This document shows, piece after piece, positions 1 to 11,713 of a stretch of DNA of 64,000 bases; position 1 is the stretch's first letter, and the number at the start of each line of letters is the position of its first letter. The DNA comes from Ampullaceana balthica (Eukaryota > Mollusca > Gastropoda > Lymnaeidae): assembly GCA_944989445.1 (NCBI GenBank), contig CALYLW010001098.1:255303-319302 (forward strand), in the 5' to 3' direction. The notes beneath the pieces were generated by a model. It was not told the origin of the DNA, made no database searches, and saw nothing but the letters and a program-made list of their open reading frames with translations. A program made the translations under genes and the position numbers.

Positions 1-226
1 TTTTGGACGTATTCATAGTAGCTGTAACAGGGAAATAATATTTTTTAAAAATTGATGTCTCTAAATTTTACGATTTATATTTACGGTTTTTGTGCAATGT
101 GTATAATTTCAAAAAGGAATAATGTTTTTATTTCCTATTTCTGATAAGGCTTCATATTTTGTAAATTATATTCAATACACAAACACCATATTTTGTTTCT
201 GAAAAAAAATATATAAAAAAATAATA

Positions 227-296
<70 letters not shown>

Positions 297-707
297 ACAT
301 AAAAAAAATTCAACCGTCTGTTAATAAGCACATCTGAAAAATGATTAAAAATCAACTTTAGAAATGGCCTATGTTATTCCGACTACAATGGAATGAACAT
401 AGAATGTTCAATTCGCAATTCATATTAATTAAGCATTTTTAGTTTAGTCAACTTCTGTTAATACGTTCGGTAGTGCAAGTTTATAATGTATAAGGTATAT
501 ATATAGCTTATTTTAACTTTTTTAAAGTAAAAATCTTTTTTGACATAGCCAATCGGTTCCCACATAAAATAAACTCGCTATATCTATGGTTTTTAATTAA
601 ATGTCCAGTTATAAGTTATATTTTTAAAAATCGCAATTTCATTCTCATATGAAAATATTAATCCAATGCATCGTGGAAAAATTTAAATAGAATAATTGAA
701 ACGCATA
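1..707. other. AT-rich non-coding stretch with a TA microsatellite
   Basis: No gene is recognised. Bases 231-294 are an uninterrupted run of alternating A and T. The rest is AT-rich sequence with stops in all frames. Confidence 0.6.
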
Positions 708-2330
708 TCTAATATATAAAGCTCAGTGGATATTTGTATATTTGTTTGTTTGTATCCATTAAAAAAGGCCACTGCTTTGTTGACATTTTTCCAAAAGATA
801 TCTACCACTGTCGTCACCAAAAAAGCTCATATTTATTTACGACACTGCATCGTAACACAATTGTAATTAATACAATATTTGCAACAGCGTCTATGAGATA
901 AAGATAATATGGCACTAACCCACTCAAAGGCAAAATCTACTTAACATATAGCGCAAATAAATTAAATTATAAATGTTATATATGAAATGTACTTTCTGAA
1001 ATACTTGAAAGAAACTAAAGCAGTCGTATTAAAAGGAATTCAAGAAAATGTGCGCACCGTTTTAAGACAATAATAATAAATTGTTATAGAAATATTCTGG
1101 CTTAATAAAAAGTCTGCTCATAACAACGGGACCAACAATAATTCTACTTTTGTAATATATTTATAGTTATTCTAAAATGGAAATATTATTTGAATTGTTC
1201 TATATTTGTGTCTACATTTACGATTAAAATTTACTGCTTTATGCAATTGGTTTAAAGAAATGAAATTCTTTTTTGAGTCACTTTCATGGGCCAACAACAA
1301 ATTTTGTTTCTAAAAAGTAACGAAATTTTATTCCATATTTTAACAATTCAAATTTCTGTTAAAAAAAGAATGTGAAATAATGACAATAATTGATTTGAAA
1401 AATTGCCAATGTTAATCCATCTACAAAGGAATGAACATCACAAAATCAATTCGCAAAACAAAATAATTAAGCGTTTTCAGGATCACATTATTTAAATTAA
1501 TCTACTATGTTAATATGTCCGGTAGCCTCAGTTTAAATTGTATAAGCATATTACTTATGTAAAAGACAATAGCTTATGTAAAAGACAAACAAAATATAAA
1601 TGATATATTTATAGGACACAACTCAATTTAAGATGCGTACATGAAAATGTGCGCACAGTAATCAGGCGATAAAAGATTTTAGAACGCGAACCGCTAAAAA
1701 TGAAGCCTTGAAAAAAATACTGACACTATTATTACATTAATAGGATTTTATTAAATGTCGAGTTATGAAACAGAAAATAATTAAAACAAATTCGCAATTA
1801 AATTTAAACTTGTAAACAATTAAACCTAATGCATCGTGTGACAGTTGTAATTAAATATGTTTACGTGTCTATAATATATAGAAAGTACCAGTAAAGAAAA
1901 CGACAATTATTTGTACTGCACAGCTCAAATTAAGAAGCGTACACCAAAATCTGCGCACCGTAATTAGACAATATACTATTTTTGAATGCGCACTGCTGAA
2001 AATAAAGTATTGGAGGGGGGGGGGAACTTCACCAAATATAACTTGCTTTGAACGGAATTTGAACGTCCGCGTAAAGTTGTTCAATATAGAAATGAGTTTG
2101 AATTTTTCATTCTTTGTCTCTGCATTTTCTGATTATTTCATTAACGGCATTCGGGCAAAAATGACAATTACAAAAACTATCTTAAAACCATCTCCAGGGT
2201 AAAAGGAAACGTCCTGCCAAATTTGGTTTTTCCGTGGCTGTGTAACAGAAAGTCGAAAAGTGAAACATACAAACATACAAACATACAAACATACAAAGAT
2301 ACAAACACCAACTGAGCTTTATATATTAGA
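708..2330. mobile_element. Element with about 45-bp inverted ends, class unresolved
   Basis: The left end reads TCTAATATATAAAGCTCAG and the right end is its inverse complement, with the similarity running on into T-rich TTTGTATG repeats at both ends. The flanks are A on the left and T on the right, which also fits Helitron 5' ends, so this may be two rolling-circle ends facing each other rather than one cut-and-paste element. Inside, a block containing TGCGCACCGT recurs near 1050, 1655 and 1955. No transposase is visible. The first bases of both ends resemble the 5' termini of the Helitrons elsewhere in the window (TC followed by TA repeats), but no CTAG hairpin end was found here. Confidence 0.55.
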
Positions 2331-2545
2331 TTACTATGTCAGAATTCGATAATCTGTGCAACAAAAAAAGTGTCTATTCTCATATAAAATAATTAATTCT
2401 GATTTTTTAATTAAATAACTAGCTTTCATGTCACGCATTGCAGCAGTTGCAAAAGAAGAAGAGATTCAAAGAAAACTATACGTAGTATTTTTATTTTTTA
2501 AATACTTTACAATACACCTTTAGATTGCGGGATTGTAGGCCTACT

Positions 2546-4057
2546 CAATGGCGGATTTAGGTTTGTCTGCGTGGGGGGGCCAGCAAAATTTCAGGGGGCG
2601 CCGCAAAAATTTGTTTTTTTTCATTCACTTAGTATAAATTTTTCTAGGTGCTGAAATAAAACAATTTGTCTAAATGGCTGTTTCTGCAATGAAGATTAGA
2701 AATTTGATATGAGATTCACTCTTATTGCTATATTTTATTTTGAAAAAAACATTTCTGCTCACTTTAAATGTGAGATTTACTTTAATAAGTTTTCATCTTA
2801 AGAGACTCCAACTTGCTAGACAAAAAAAAACATCTAGTCTTAAGTAGACATGGTTAATCAATTGAATTTATGAAAATGGTAGTTAATTTGGGAGCTGTTA
2901 TATGTGACCAAATCTAAATATCTCATAATCCTTTGTGTTCACTTTCAATTGCTGAATATCCTAGCAGACTTTAACATAGAAAACTCAGCATAATAAGTTT
3001 ATAATCTTTGGGCTAAATAAAACATCTAAAATATTTTGATAATGAGGTAGAATTGATTAATTTTTTTATAGGCCTCCAATAGTTTGTTGTACTATCTGCA
3101 AGATTCATCAGTTTGTACATCTTGCCATAAATAGCAGTGAAAGTAACTCAAACAAATAACTAATTGTTAAATAATAAATGCTGCGTTGATCATTCAAAAT
3201 AAATTATTTAACATTCTTTTTGTTTACATCAAACCATTGCAATGAATCTCTTCACTATACAAACAATTGCTGTATATTCAGGAGAGTAATAGGTCACAAA
3301 TGCAAACAAAATATAATGTGTTTAAAAAAAATGTTAATCCTTATATAAGAAAAGGCAATGTTCTGTCCGGTCATCGAAAGCGATTGGTCCCTCAAACACA
3401 TATGACTCCTACAGCATTTTTTATTTTTTATTTATTTTTTTAAGTCCCATAAACGGTGGTCGTAGTGTTTCCATTAGAACCTACTAGGGGCGGTGCTTGG
3501 TAGACCTTGGTGGGCGCCCCATCTCCCTTCCAGGTCAGTGGAGGACTTTCTTAGTGTCAGTCATTCCATTTTTATTGTGGCTTTAATGTGGGATAGATCC
3601 CACGCCCCTCAGCTTGTGAGGCGAGCGCACTATTCACTATCCAGCCGCTGTTTACCAAAGTATAAAAGGCTATAAATCTTTCCACAACATGTCCTGATTT
3701 TAAAAAAGTTAACGTAAAGAAACTGACATCTGATCAATTCTAGATATATCAATGGTTGAATCAATAATTAAAGAAAAGAATTGATCAGACTTAACTTAAT
3801 TATCAATTGTCGCCGATAATTCAGATGCGAGTGATTGATTTAAACCAGATATTACAGTTTCGTCATTTTAAATACGATATTTAGCAAGCAGTTTGGTTTT
3901 GATTAGAAGTTTCGTCTATAGCAATCTTTTTTTCTTCTCTTGTGGCACATTTTTAGTGTTAATCGAGGGCGTCTTTAGGGGGCGCCATTTCAGACCCAAC
4001 AGGGGCGCGGGGGGGGGGCAAGCCGCCCCCCCTGCCCTATAGCTAAATCCGCCACTG
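2546..4057. mobile_element. Non-autonomous hAT-type element with 8-bp target duplication
   Basis: The ends are inverted repeats, CAATGGCGGATTTAG on the left and CTAAATCCGCCACTG on the right. They are flanked by a perfect 8-bp direct repeat GGCCTACT at 2538-2545 and 4058-4065. An 8-bp duplication and CA...TG ends are the hallmarks of the hAT superfamily. GC-rich blocks (runs of G and C, GGCGCC) sit just inside each end. No transposase reading frame is recognisable, so it is a deletion derivative or a MITE-like element. A tRNA-derived SINE (3443-3655) has inserted within it and is therefore younger. Confidence 0.75.
3443..3655 (-). mobile_element. tRNA-derived SINE, family 2, copy 1
   Basis: Read on the minus strand, the head begins at CAGCGGCTGGATAGTG, with a tRNA-like GCGCTCGCCTCACAAGCTGA arm and a degenerate B box (GGGATCTATCCCAC). 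A body follows that contains CCTCCACTGACCTGGAAGG and an ending GTTTATGGGACTT. The same body occurs at 29058-29312 and 44152-44351. It is inserted inside the hAT-type element 2546-4057. No coding capacity is expected. Confidence 0.7.
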
Positions 4058-4065
4058 GGCCTACT

Positions 4066-4476
4066 CCACACCTTTCCAGGATAGCTTACATTAGAAAATA
4101 ATATACCAATCGATGCAAGTTGTAAAATTTAAAACTTTAATAGGGCTGATTACTTTATGACGGAAATCTATTATTTATTAAATTTTTAATTCTTACTTTG
4201 TAATTCTAATCCTGTAATTATATATTAAAATCATGATATTAGTATTAGTATAATACTAATAAATTTAAAGCCATTTATTTTTGTAAAACCAGAGAAAACA
4301 ATTAATATAAAATTAAATATAAGTTAAGACTACACAACTAATACAAATACTATAATACATATTTCAAACCATCGAACTACCACTTACACTCACCGTTTAA
4401 AATGTTTAGGCTTATTTCCATTAATTGTAAGTTCTCTGCATTTAACTAAAAAAAAATATATATATATATATATACG
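4066..4476. other. AT-rich stretch, nothing recognised
   Basis: Low-complexity AT-rich DNA ending in a short TA microsatellite at about 4449-4474. I see no gene, RNA or transposon end. Confidence 0.5.
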
Positions 4477-5350
4477 TTAACGAAATTAACTATCAAAGTA
4501 TTTTTAATGATTAATTGAACCTTCACTTTCAAATAATTGGAAGTACAAAAACAACAAAAAATCAAAACATTGCGGCCAATAAATAATAACAAATTTCCTG
4601 ACGATAACACGAACATTTTGGTTTTGAATTATAGATGGACGGGAATGTTCAAAATGTTGCTAATCTTTGCCTACCATAGTTCTAACACTTCACCTACTTA
4701 TGAAACCAAATGAAATGCATATTACGCTAATGGCATTAATGGAGTCTGACACAGACATAAAATGACGACAGCTCTTCTGTTGAAATACTGCGTTACAAAA
4801 TGGAGATGAACGTTCCTGAATCCATTAAACCATTACAATTGTGGAAACTTAATGAACACCGATATCCCATAATGTCATTCCTTGACAAGACCGTTTTGTG
4901 CATACCCGTTACCTCAGTTCCATATAAAGGACTGTTCAGCTCGGCTGGTTTTATTTTGACCCACTCATCACTTGAACCAAAATAAAGTCAAAACAGTTTG
5001 TCTTTTGCGTAGTGGGTAAAGAGATGACATACAAAGGAGACATTCCAGTGTTATTAAGATTTTCATTAAGAAGTGTTACTTATGTTCTCTTTAAGCTGTG
5101 CGGCTGCGCAGATATTTAAACGACGCCGCGCAGCAGTTTTGTCTATAGCGCAGTAAATTTAGTAGAATATTGCAAAAAAAATGGTTGCTGTGGTTTTTTT
5201 TTACTTTTCACAGGGACCAACGAACCTTAGAGGGAACATTGCTTTTTGCTTCATAAATTTTAATTTTTGGCTTGAATCGAAATTAACGATTAAGTAATAG
5301 TTATTTTTTCAAAAGTTAAATATAAATTTTAATTAATTGCTAACAGCTCT
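4477..5350 (+). mobile_element. hAT relic, copy A of the TAGGGCTG-ended family
   Basis: This stretch is rich in the TTAATCGTTAA motifs that mark the ends of this family and ends at about 5350 in TGCTAACAGCTCT, a worn copy of the family terminus. It is collinear with copies at 6238-7048, 13488-14254 and 56787-57556. It contains the 3' part of a transposase (4800-5010) and a small MITE (about 5082-5241) with GTTCTCTTTAAG and CTTAGAGGGAACATT ends. The site where copies B and C carry their MITE is empty here. No target duplication could be defined. Confidence 0.6.
4800..5010 (+). pseudogene. hAT transposase C-terminal fragment
   Basis: About 61 residues are readable, with WKLNEHRYPIM, then KTVLCIPVTSVP and LFSSAGFI. 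This order is the C-terminal dimerisation region of hAT transposases (W..N...YP.L, then LxIPAtSvpSErxFSSAG). The stretch is followed by LEPK and a stop, where family members usually continue through N-V-N-x-L-F-L. The N-terminal BED finger and the catalytic core are absent from this copy, so it cannot be active. The starting ATG is probably only an internal methionine. Confidence 0.65.
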
Positions 5351-6237
5351 TATCTATATATATATAATAGGGCTGTGGAAATTACCATTAATTAATTGAT
5401 TAATCGTTAAAAAAATTAATCGATTAAAATGAATTTGATTGATTAAAATTCGATTTAACATTAATAAAATATTTCTATTTTTTCCCAAAAGGCTCAAAAG
5501 GAATGGACAATATGCATTTAGGGCCCTAGAGCCTAAAGTATCTTGCTTAATATGCGCCCATTAAGCACTTATGAAGCAAGTTTGGTCAAGATCATTCCAC
5601 TTACCCAGTAGCTAATGTTTAAAATATTTTTTAATAGCTCATATAAGGGGAAGAACGACACTTTGGGCACCCGGACATAATATTTTGTCATTGTCCTTCA
5701 CGGCAGTTATTCAACAACCTCCAAAATGTTTATGTCAATCGGATAATAAATTGTTTATAAGTCATAAAACGTCTTACATGCATTAATATATATAAACTGT
5801 TTGAAAATATTTATATACGAACATTGATTGCATCCCATTACTGTTAAAAAAAATTAAAAACAGCAAAAAGTAGTCATTTACAACGATTTTAGCGTTAAAT
5901 AACAGTATAAATGTGTTAAAAACATTATATTTTTACAGTATAAATTAATACCGTATTTTATTGTAAATGAACATAAATTACACTTACTGTTTTAAAAGAA
6001 AAACAGTAACAAATTTTCATTTACAGCAGTTTAGTGTAAAATAACGGTATCAATGTGTCGGATTGCGTTGACTTTTTTACAGTGAATAGTAATTGTTGGA
6101 TATTGGGCTGGGAGTTTGGAGTTGTTATAAATCGTCTATAAATATTTTAATACAAAGAATGAGCAATTTGAAAAAAGGTAAAGTGCACTCATGTGTTATT
6201 ATTTCAAACAGAAACTTGAGTATCATTATATTTTAAT
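5351..6237. repeat. hAT-end fragment and AT-rich repeats
   Basis: At 5368 a further TAGGGCTGTGGAAATTA end begins, followed by TTAATCGATTAA palindromes to about 5465. This is a lone end of the same hAT family with no matching right end found. At about 5877-5920 and 6018-6060 a block of roughly 43 bases (containing AACAGTATAAATGTGT or AACGGTATCAATGTGT) is repeated in direct orientation. The rest is AT-rich DNA without recognisable genes. Confidence 0.45.
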
Positions 6238-6420
6238 TAGGGTTGTTATCGATTAATTAAAAATTAATCGTTAACTTTTGAAAAATTAACGATTAATTAA
6301 AAGTTAATTTCGATTAAAGCCAAAAATTGAAATGTACGGTGTCATAAGTAACATTTGATAAATGTACTTGTCGAAAACGAAATAATACTGGTATGTCTTT
6401 TTTATAAGGCATCTTTTAAC

Positions 6421-6512
6421 CAACAACGCAAATAGAAAAATGTATTGACATTATTTGGTTCAAGTAATGAGCGGGTCTTATTGACAATATAACCAGCCGA
6501 GCTGAAAAATCG
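6421..6512 (-). pseudogene. hAT transposase C-terminal fragment
   Basis: On the minus strand, one frame reads FFSSAGYIVNKTRS, then LLEPNNVNTFFYLR. This matches the hAT C-terminal signature (FSSAG ... L.P.NVN.L.FL). It is the same domain as at 4800-5010 and 57151-57350, and is slightly better preserved at its extreme end. Only about 31 residues survive. Upstream coding sequence has been lost. Confidence 0.6.
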
Positions 6513-6610
6513 TTAACATAGCTTTAGATTGTCTCAACTGAAGTTTCTAATACTGTAGTGGACGTTTGGTTTGCAGGTGATATGTAAGTGAAGTGTTAGA
6601 ACCATGGTAG

Positions 6611-6794
6611 CAATGTTCCCTTTAAGCAGCACCGCTGCGCAGATATTTTACCGACGCCTCGCAGGAGTTTAGAATCACCGCGCAGAAAATTTTGTAAAAT
6701 TATGCACAAAAAATGAACGTTGTGCAACTTTGCACACGAGTTCTTTTAAAACTTTGCACACGAAACAACGAGCTTAGACTTAGAGGGAACATTA
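6611..6794. mobile_element. 184-bp MITE with GTTCCC ends, nested in hAT copy B
   Basis: The ends are CAATGTTCCCTTTAAG and CTTAGAGGGAACATTA. The flanking 8-bp direct repeat CATGGTAG lies at 6603-6610 and 6795-6802. The internal sequence is rich in GCGCAG and TTTGCACAC motifs. Related copies lie at about 5082-5241, 13822-13999 and 50640-50960. The 8-bp duplication indicates mobilisation by a hAT-type transposase. Confidence 0.75.
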
Positions 6795-8400
6795 CATGGT
6801 AGGCAAACGATTCCTCTCGATGGAAAAAACCTTTATCAACACTTTGAACAATCAACTAAGTGAATATTTTAAACAAAAAATGTTTGTGTAATCGTCCGGA
6901 AATTAGTTTATATTTATCAGCCGAAATATTGTACTTTTTGACTTCCAGTACATTTATAAGTGGTGGGTCATTAATCGTTAAAAAAAATTAATCGTTAAAA
7001 CTATTTAACGATTAATCGAGGAATTAATAGTTAATTTCCGCAGCCCTAATTTTAATTGAGTTTGAATCAAAATAATTGACAAAGTAATAATAAATTAGAG
7101 ACAACTGCAACGACATTTAAAACATTTTAACGAACACTGCTTTTTTACACTAATAATAAGAAAGTGTTGTTGAGAAATTAGTGCACAACATTTCAATCCA
7201 TGTTATTCATTTACACGTCATTGTTGAATTGTTTACTTTAGTAAATCATAGAAATAAAAGATATTATAGTCTTGACATCACATTGACGGAAAAAAATAGC
7301 AATTGTTTTGTGACATCATAACTGTATTTCCATGAAAAAATCAGTTTTTTCAGATCGGTTCTAATGTGATAGGTTTTATATTTAGTTTTATTGTCATTGA
7401 TGAGTAACAAGGAAACCAACTTAAAAAATGTTACGTGCTTAGATCCAATCTAATTTTTATACTTTTATTAAAAATAATTTAAGATCATCAATCAATTAAC
7501 GATCGTAATTCATATTGCACAGTAGAAACAATTCGCAGATTGTAGAAGCTAAACAACTAACACAACTTTAAATTTTAAAGTTGTAATGTTCTGAGGAAAC
7601 ATAAGATGTCAGTACAAGATATACAAATAATCAGGCTGTTATTGTTTGTAAAGTCATTTAGAAACAAATGGTTAGTCAGCAACGGTGATACATAAAGACA
7701 AATAGCTTTATGGTGAAGTAAGTGAATTTAACATCAGTAAAGAGACATAGATGTAAGAACAAAAATAGCATCTCTAAGAATTAATACACATTTTAAAATT
7801 ACTGCACATACATTTTTGCAACAAAACAAACAAAATAACAATCATTCAAAAGTACACACAAGATACTTAAGCACGGATAACACATTAAAATTATTTATGT
7901 ACAAGTGTTACTTGTAAATAAACACAATCTTAAAATCCTGTAAAAATACAATTTACATATTTTAAAAAATAATATGTCAAATATAACATTATTGTAAACA
8001 AGCAGCTTTTCGTTAGAACAAGGGATTCATTTTAAGGAGTCCAATTAGCTTTTACAAATATTTATATTTTAAAAAAAAAGCACTGCGTATCTTGTCATGT
8101 GGCAAACAATGGCAAGGATAATTATATTACATATTATATTAATTATGCTTCTACATTCAAGTTAGTCATCTCACAAAACATCTGTAAATAAGATATCATA
8201 ACACAGGGACATAATTTATTATTATTATTATTTTATACATTTTTGGGGGGATTCTGTATATTGCAGTACTTGTGTTGTCACATGGGCATCAATGGCACGG
8301 ATAAGTATGTTAAATGTTTCTACATTAATTTATTTATCTTACGAAACATCTGAAACATAAAAATAGTATAAATGGGACATAACATTTTTATTGGGATTTA

Positions 8401-9216
8401 GTATAAATCATTGAGTAGTAGTCATTTACTTTGTATTGCTAGTGTTACTAATTATATGATTCGAAGTTATTTGGCGTTCGAGATATTAATTTTAAGGTCT
8501 GTATGATTTTGTATAGATGCTTTAAAAAATAATAAAATACAAAATACACAAACAAATTGTGCAATTAAAACAATAAATTTGAGCTTTATTTTAAACTAAA
8601 ACTACAATAGACGTTTCGGCTAATGCTTTATCAGTACAATAACATAAAATAGGTACTTATTAGGTTTTTAAATTATTTTTCATTGGAAATTTATGTGTAA
8701 ACGTACATATAATTCTTTTTTAAAGTAAGTATAACAAGTAATTCATATTACGTGAAACAAAACCGACCTTACATTTTAAAACAATTTCAAAATAAATAAA
8801 GAAGTGCAATTGTAATTTTTCAACTTAAGTGTTCTCCAGAAAACTGCGATATTAAATATTTTATTAATTGTGATTTTTGTTGTAAAGCTGACTGGAAGTA
8901 CACTTGTATTGCGATCACAAATAGCAATAGAAATACCTTTAATATCAAAAATTATTTCCCCCTACTCTATACAGACCAAAGATAATTCCTATTTAACATG
9001 CATATACTTTAAAATATTTGAACTGTTTATGTATATTTGGATAACAGTCATGTTGCACCGCAAAATAGTTAGTTGTTTTTAATGCGAAATCAGATATACT
9101 TTTATCTTATCTGCTACAGACGATTTAAAATAGTCATTATTAATTATTTCATTTAAAGTTGTTTTAACAAAGGGGCGGTCTGACTTATTTTTTATTTCAT
9201 TTTAAATAGATATATA
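8401..9216. other. AT-rich stretch, no gene recognised
   Basis: Non-coding by inspection. The only unusual motif is a CTGATAA-stem-CGAAACGT core on the minus strand at 8611-8634. The short open stretch at 8870-9082 has no recognisable domain and looks like chance. Confidence 0.5.
8611..8634 (-). other. Possible degenerate hammerhead ribozyme core
   Basis: On the minus strand the bases read CTGATAA, a short GC-ATTA-GC stem-loop, then CGAAACGT. Hammerhead cores, including those of Penelope-like elements and retrozymes, have CUGAUGA-stem II-GAAAC. The conserved G before the last A is A here, which should disable catalysis. I did not identify convincing stems I and III, so this may be chance. 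Confidence 0.2.
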
Positions 9217-10381
9217 CTAGGGACAAGGACCTGGCTAATCCCGGGTTTAAAATAAGGTTTTCTTTAGAAGCGTACAAAACTGTTTATTTGCATGCACTAA
9301 AAGGGTAAATTTATCTTAGAGCAATGTGATAGACAACATTTTAGGCAGTTACATATGGAGTGTGTACAAAAAGATTTCCTTCTTTGCCCACTCTGGAGCA
9401 GGCAAGCCCACTCTGGAGCAGGCCCATGAGAAAAGCATGGTGTCTCCAAGTCTATACCAGCAATCCCAACAGACTGGTTAATTGTCATGGCGACACACTG
9501 ACTGACGCACGGACGCGCTTAGCCGCAATATCTTATATATATGGAAAGCTACATTCAGGCCCCTGGCCCCCAAAGGAATGATAATTTTAAATTATTTTCG
9601 CAAGTTAGCATTTTGGGAGGGTACTCAACAACTTCCCAAAGTTTCATGCCCCTACCTACGCAGGAAATTGGAGATTTAATGATGAGCCTGATTAATATAG
9701 CTCATTTAAGAAAAAAACTACTTTTGGGCCCCCGCCCGCCCCACCCCAGTTACTGATACGTTTATATTTTTTCGACTGTTACGACTGCGGGAGGGTACTC
9801 AACAACTTTCCAAAGTTTCATGCTTCTACCTACACGTGAATATGAGGAATTAGTTTTGATTCCGTTTTATATAGCCAATATTAGGGGGGAAAACGGTTTT
9901 GGGGCCCCCGACCACCCATGAGAGGAAATTATTACAATTTTCTCAGCACATTATGGTCATAAGAGTGTATTCAGCAAGTTCCCAAAGTTTCATGCTTCTA
10001 CCTTCAGCGGAAAATGGAGAATTAGTGTTGAGTCAGTTTTAATAATAAGAAAAAAAACTACATTTGGGCCCCCGGCCCCAGTAAGTGATAATTTATATAT
10101 AAATTTTTACCTGTTATCATCGCCGAATGTTACTTAAATTCCACCGAAAGTTTAAGGCTTCTACCTGCACGGGAAATGGATAATTTGTTATTTTTATTTT
10201 TTAAAGAGCTCATATTAGGAAAAACTACATTTTGGCCCCAATTTTCTTATATATATGGAACGAACCCTGTTTAAGAACCTTTCCCATGTAATTTTGTTTA
10301 CGTGTACACGTAATTGGGTTGTCTGGATCTTGAGTTATTAGGAAACAGACAGACAACAAATGCGTCTTATATGTAAAGAGA
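9217..10381 (-). mobile_element. Non-autonomous Helitron with helicase remnant
   Basis: On the minus strand the 3' end is a hairpin-like CCCGGGATTAGCCAGG, then ten bases, then CTAG followed by T. The 5' end is TC preceded by A, followed by AAGACGCATTTGTTGTCTG, with the exact end at 10381 or 10389. TC...hairpin-CTRR between A and T is diagnostic of Helitrons. Internally there are four imperfect tandem units of about 150-165 bp (9600-10250), each with the CTCAACAACTTCCCAAAGTTTCATG block, and the last part of a Helitron helicase near the 3' end. Same family as 12417-13018 and 58690-64000. Confidence 0.75.
9297..9488 (-). pseudogene. Helitron RepHel C-terminal remnant
   Basis: The minus-strand frame contains LETPCFSHGPAPEWAC, equivalent to the better preserved CFSHVQLYVACSRVG in 12481-12642. 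This is helicase motif VI and the extreme C-terminus of Helitron Pif1-type helicases. In this copy a short tandem duplication of CCCACTCTGGAGCAGGC (9399-9423) disrupts the motif. Only tens of residues survive, and the Rep nuclease and helicase motifs I-V are absent. Confidence 0.55.
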
Positions 10382-10389
10382 TATATAGA

Positions 10390-10919
10390 TATTAATGTTT
10401 ATAACAGATGTATATGGGGTTTATTTGTTTTAAAGAGACATTTCGAAACGCAAGGTTGAGCTTAAAATTTACCCTGCTGGTTTAGTTTAAGTATGCAAAA
10501 AGTATAGACACAGTTGCAAAGCTATAGTGTATGCCACCCAGGGATGAACGATATTATTGACTCCTACCCTAACTAATAAAAGGAGAAAGCTTGATCGAAC
10601 AACTGGATAAAATACACATAGAAAATACGTAAAAGAAACAGTGTAAAGAAAAAAAGATGTAATTTGCTAACACATTTTCTAAAAAGATATCCGTAATATT
10701 GTTAGAGGCGCCACATTAACAGACATAAAAAATGGTTTCATAACATTTAGTTCTCAACAAAAAAAACCACACTCACTGATTCACAGACGTGAACACACAT
10801 ACTTAAACACACACACAGCGGGATATTAACATTAAAAAAATTACATTAAAATAACCACTGCTCTTTTTTACTTGTTTCCTATTTACAAATTAATATGAAC
10901 TCAAACTATGACGTCACGT
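10390..10919. other. Intergenic stretch, nothing recognised
   Basis: AT-rich sequence with a short CA-rich run near 10800. No gene, RNA or transposon end was recognised. Confidence 0.45.
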
Positions 10920-11709
10920 CACATTATTTTATGGCGATAAACGCCTTCTTGTTAATCACGACACTAAAATGTTTATTATTATTAAATCCTTTATATTAAC
11001 TCGTGGTGTCTGCGGCCGACCGACCGACCTTGCTTGCTTGTCGCCAAAACTTTTGATCGATTTTTAACCCACTTGCTCGTAAGCTAGCGATCTGAAATTT
11101 TGCAGGCAGTTTCGTACCAATAATAAAAACAATGTATCAAAATTTCAGATCGATCGCATGGACCGTAATTAAATTATTGATTTTTTAGATTATTTTATTT
11201 ATTCCCATGTATCATGCTATTTTTTGAGATAGAGCGTCGCGGTGCGTATTATATTGAACAACCTTGCTGTCGCGCAATAAGGTGCGTATTTTATTGACAG
11301 CTCTTTTTATAAACATATTCCTGATCGGTGCGCATTATATTAAACATGTTTTACGACACAACTGCAATTTTGTATTTTTGGATGGTCTGGCGCTGCGTAT
11401 TATAATGAACATTCTTTTAAATTCTTCTCGTACATAAAGGATTTATAGTCAAAAACTTGTTTTTTTACGGGTTTTTCTTATTTTACGTCTTAATTTTCAA
11501 TAATTTTTTTTATTTTATATAGCTCATAAAAGGAAAAACTACATTTTGGGCCCCTTGCCCCCAGTAGCTTAAATATATGAGACGAAAACTGTTTAAGAAA
11601 CTTTCTCATGTCATTGTGTGTATGTGTACCAAATTTCACGTTATTTGGTTGTCTGGATCTTGAGTTATTAGGGAACAGACAAACAACAAATGCGTATTAT
11701 ATGTATAGA
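10920..11709 (-). mobile_element. Helitron relic, split by a Helentron-like insertion
   Basis: The parts 10920-10983 (TTATTTTATGGCGATAA...) and 11478-11709 match the contiguous right part of the Helitrons at 59250-59542 and 60095-60404, ending with the same 5' terminus (minus strand TCTATACATATAATACGC). The left (3') end was not found. The 490-bp interruption at 10984-11477 is a complete copy of another repeat family, so the Helitron is the older element. Its end lies 4 bp from the CTAG end of the next Helitron at 11714. Confidence 0.65.
10984..11477 (+). mobile_element. Helentron-like (HINE-type) element
   Basis: It begins AAATCCTTTATATTAACTCG. Near the right end come TACATAAAGGATTTATA, then a stem-loop made of CAAAAAC and GTTTTTTTAC, then GGGTTTTT. 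Thus one inverted repeat is terminal on the 5' side, while its partner lies about 35 bp inside the 3' end and is followed by a hairpin. This asymmetry is characteristic of Helentron-associated elements. Internally GTGCGTATTATATTGAAC-like blocks recur. The flanking Helitron sequence is contiguous once this segment is removed, which defines the ends independently. Confidence 0.6.
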
Positions 11710-11713
11710 TATA

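Larger units (their letters stand above)
6238..7048 (-). mobile_element. hAT relic, copy B, complete ends with 8-bp target duplication
   Basis: The ends are TAGGGTTGTT and GCAGCCCTA, and the element is flanked by a perfect 8-bp duplication ATTTTAAT (6230-6237 and 7049-7056). At 811 bp it is an internally deleted member of the family also seen at 4477, 13488 and 56787. It carries the end of a transposase on the minus strand (6421-6512) and a complete MITE (6611-6794). It sits inside a diverged duplicate that is uninterrupted near 39.9 kb at the equivalent position, so its insertion postdates that duplication. Confidence 0.8.
6120..8400 (+). repeat. Diverged duplicate of 39800-41000
   Basis: Leaving out hAT copy B, the sequence from about 6120 can be aligned by eye with 39800-41000. 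Shared anchors include GAATGAGC...TTTGAAA...GGTAAA, ACATTTTAACGAACA, AAATGTTA.GTGCTTA, CTAATTAGCTTTTACA versus AAAAACTTTTACA, and GTATCTTGTCATGTGG. The two differ by many substitutions and indels, so the pair is old. No coding potential is evident in either. It could be an ancient segmental duplication or two copies of an unrecognised long repeat. Confidence 0.6.

Noticed and set aside
152..355. Open frame with Tyr-Ile repeats
   Set aside because: Translation of the TA microsatellite at 231-294.
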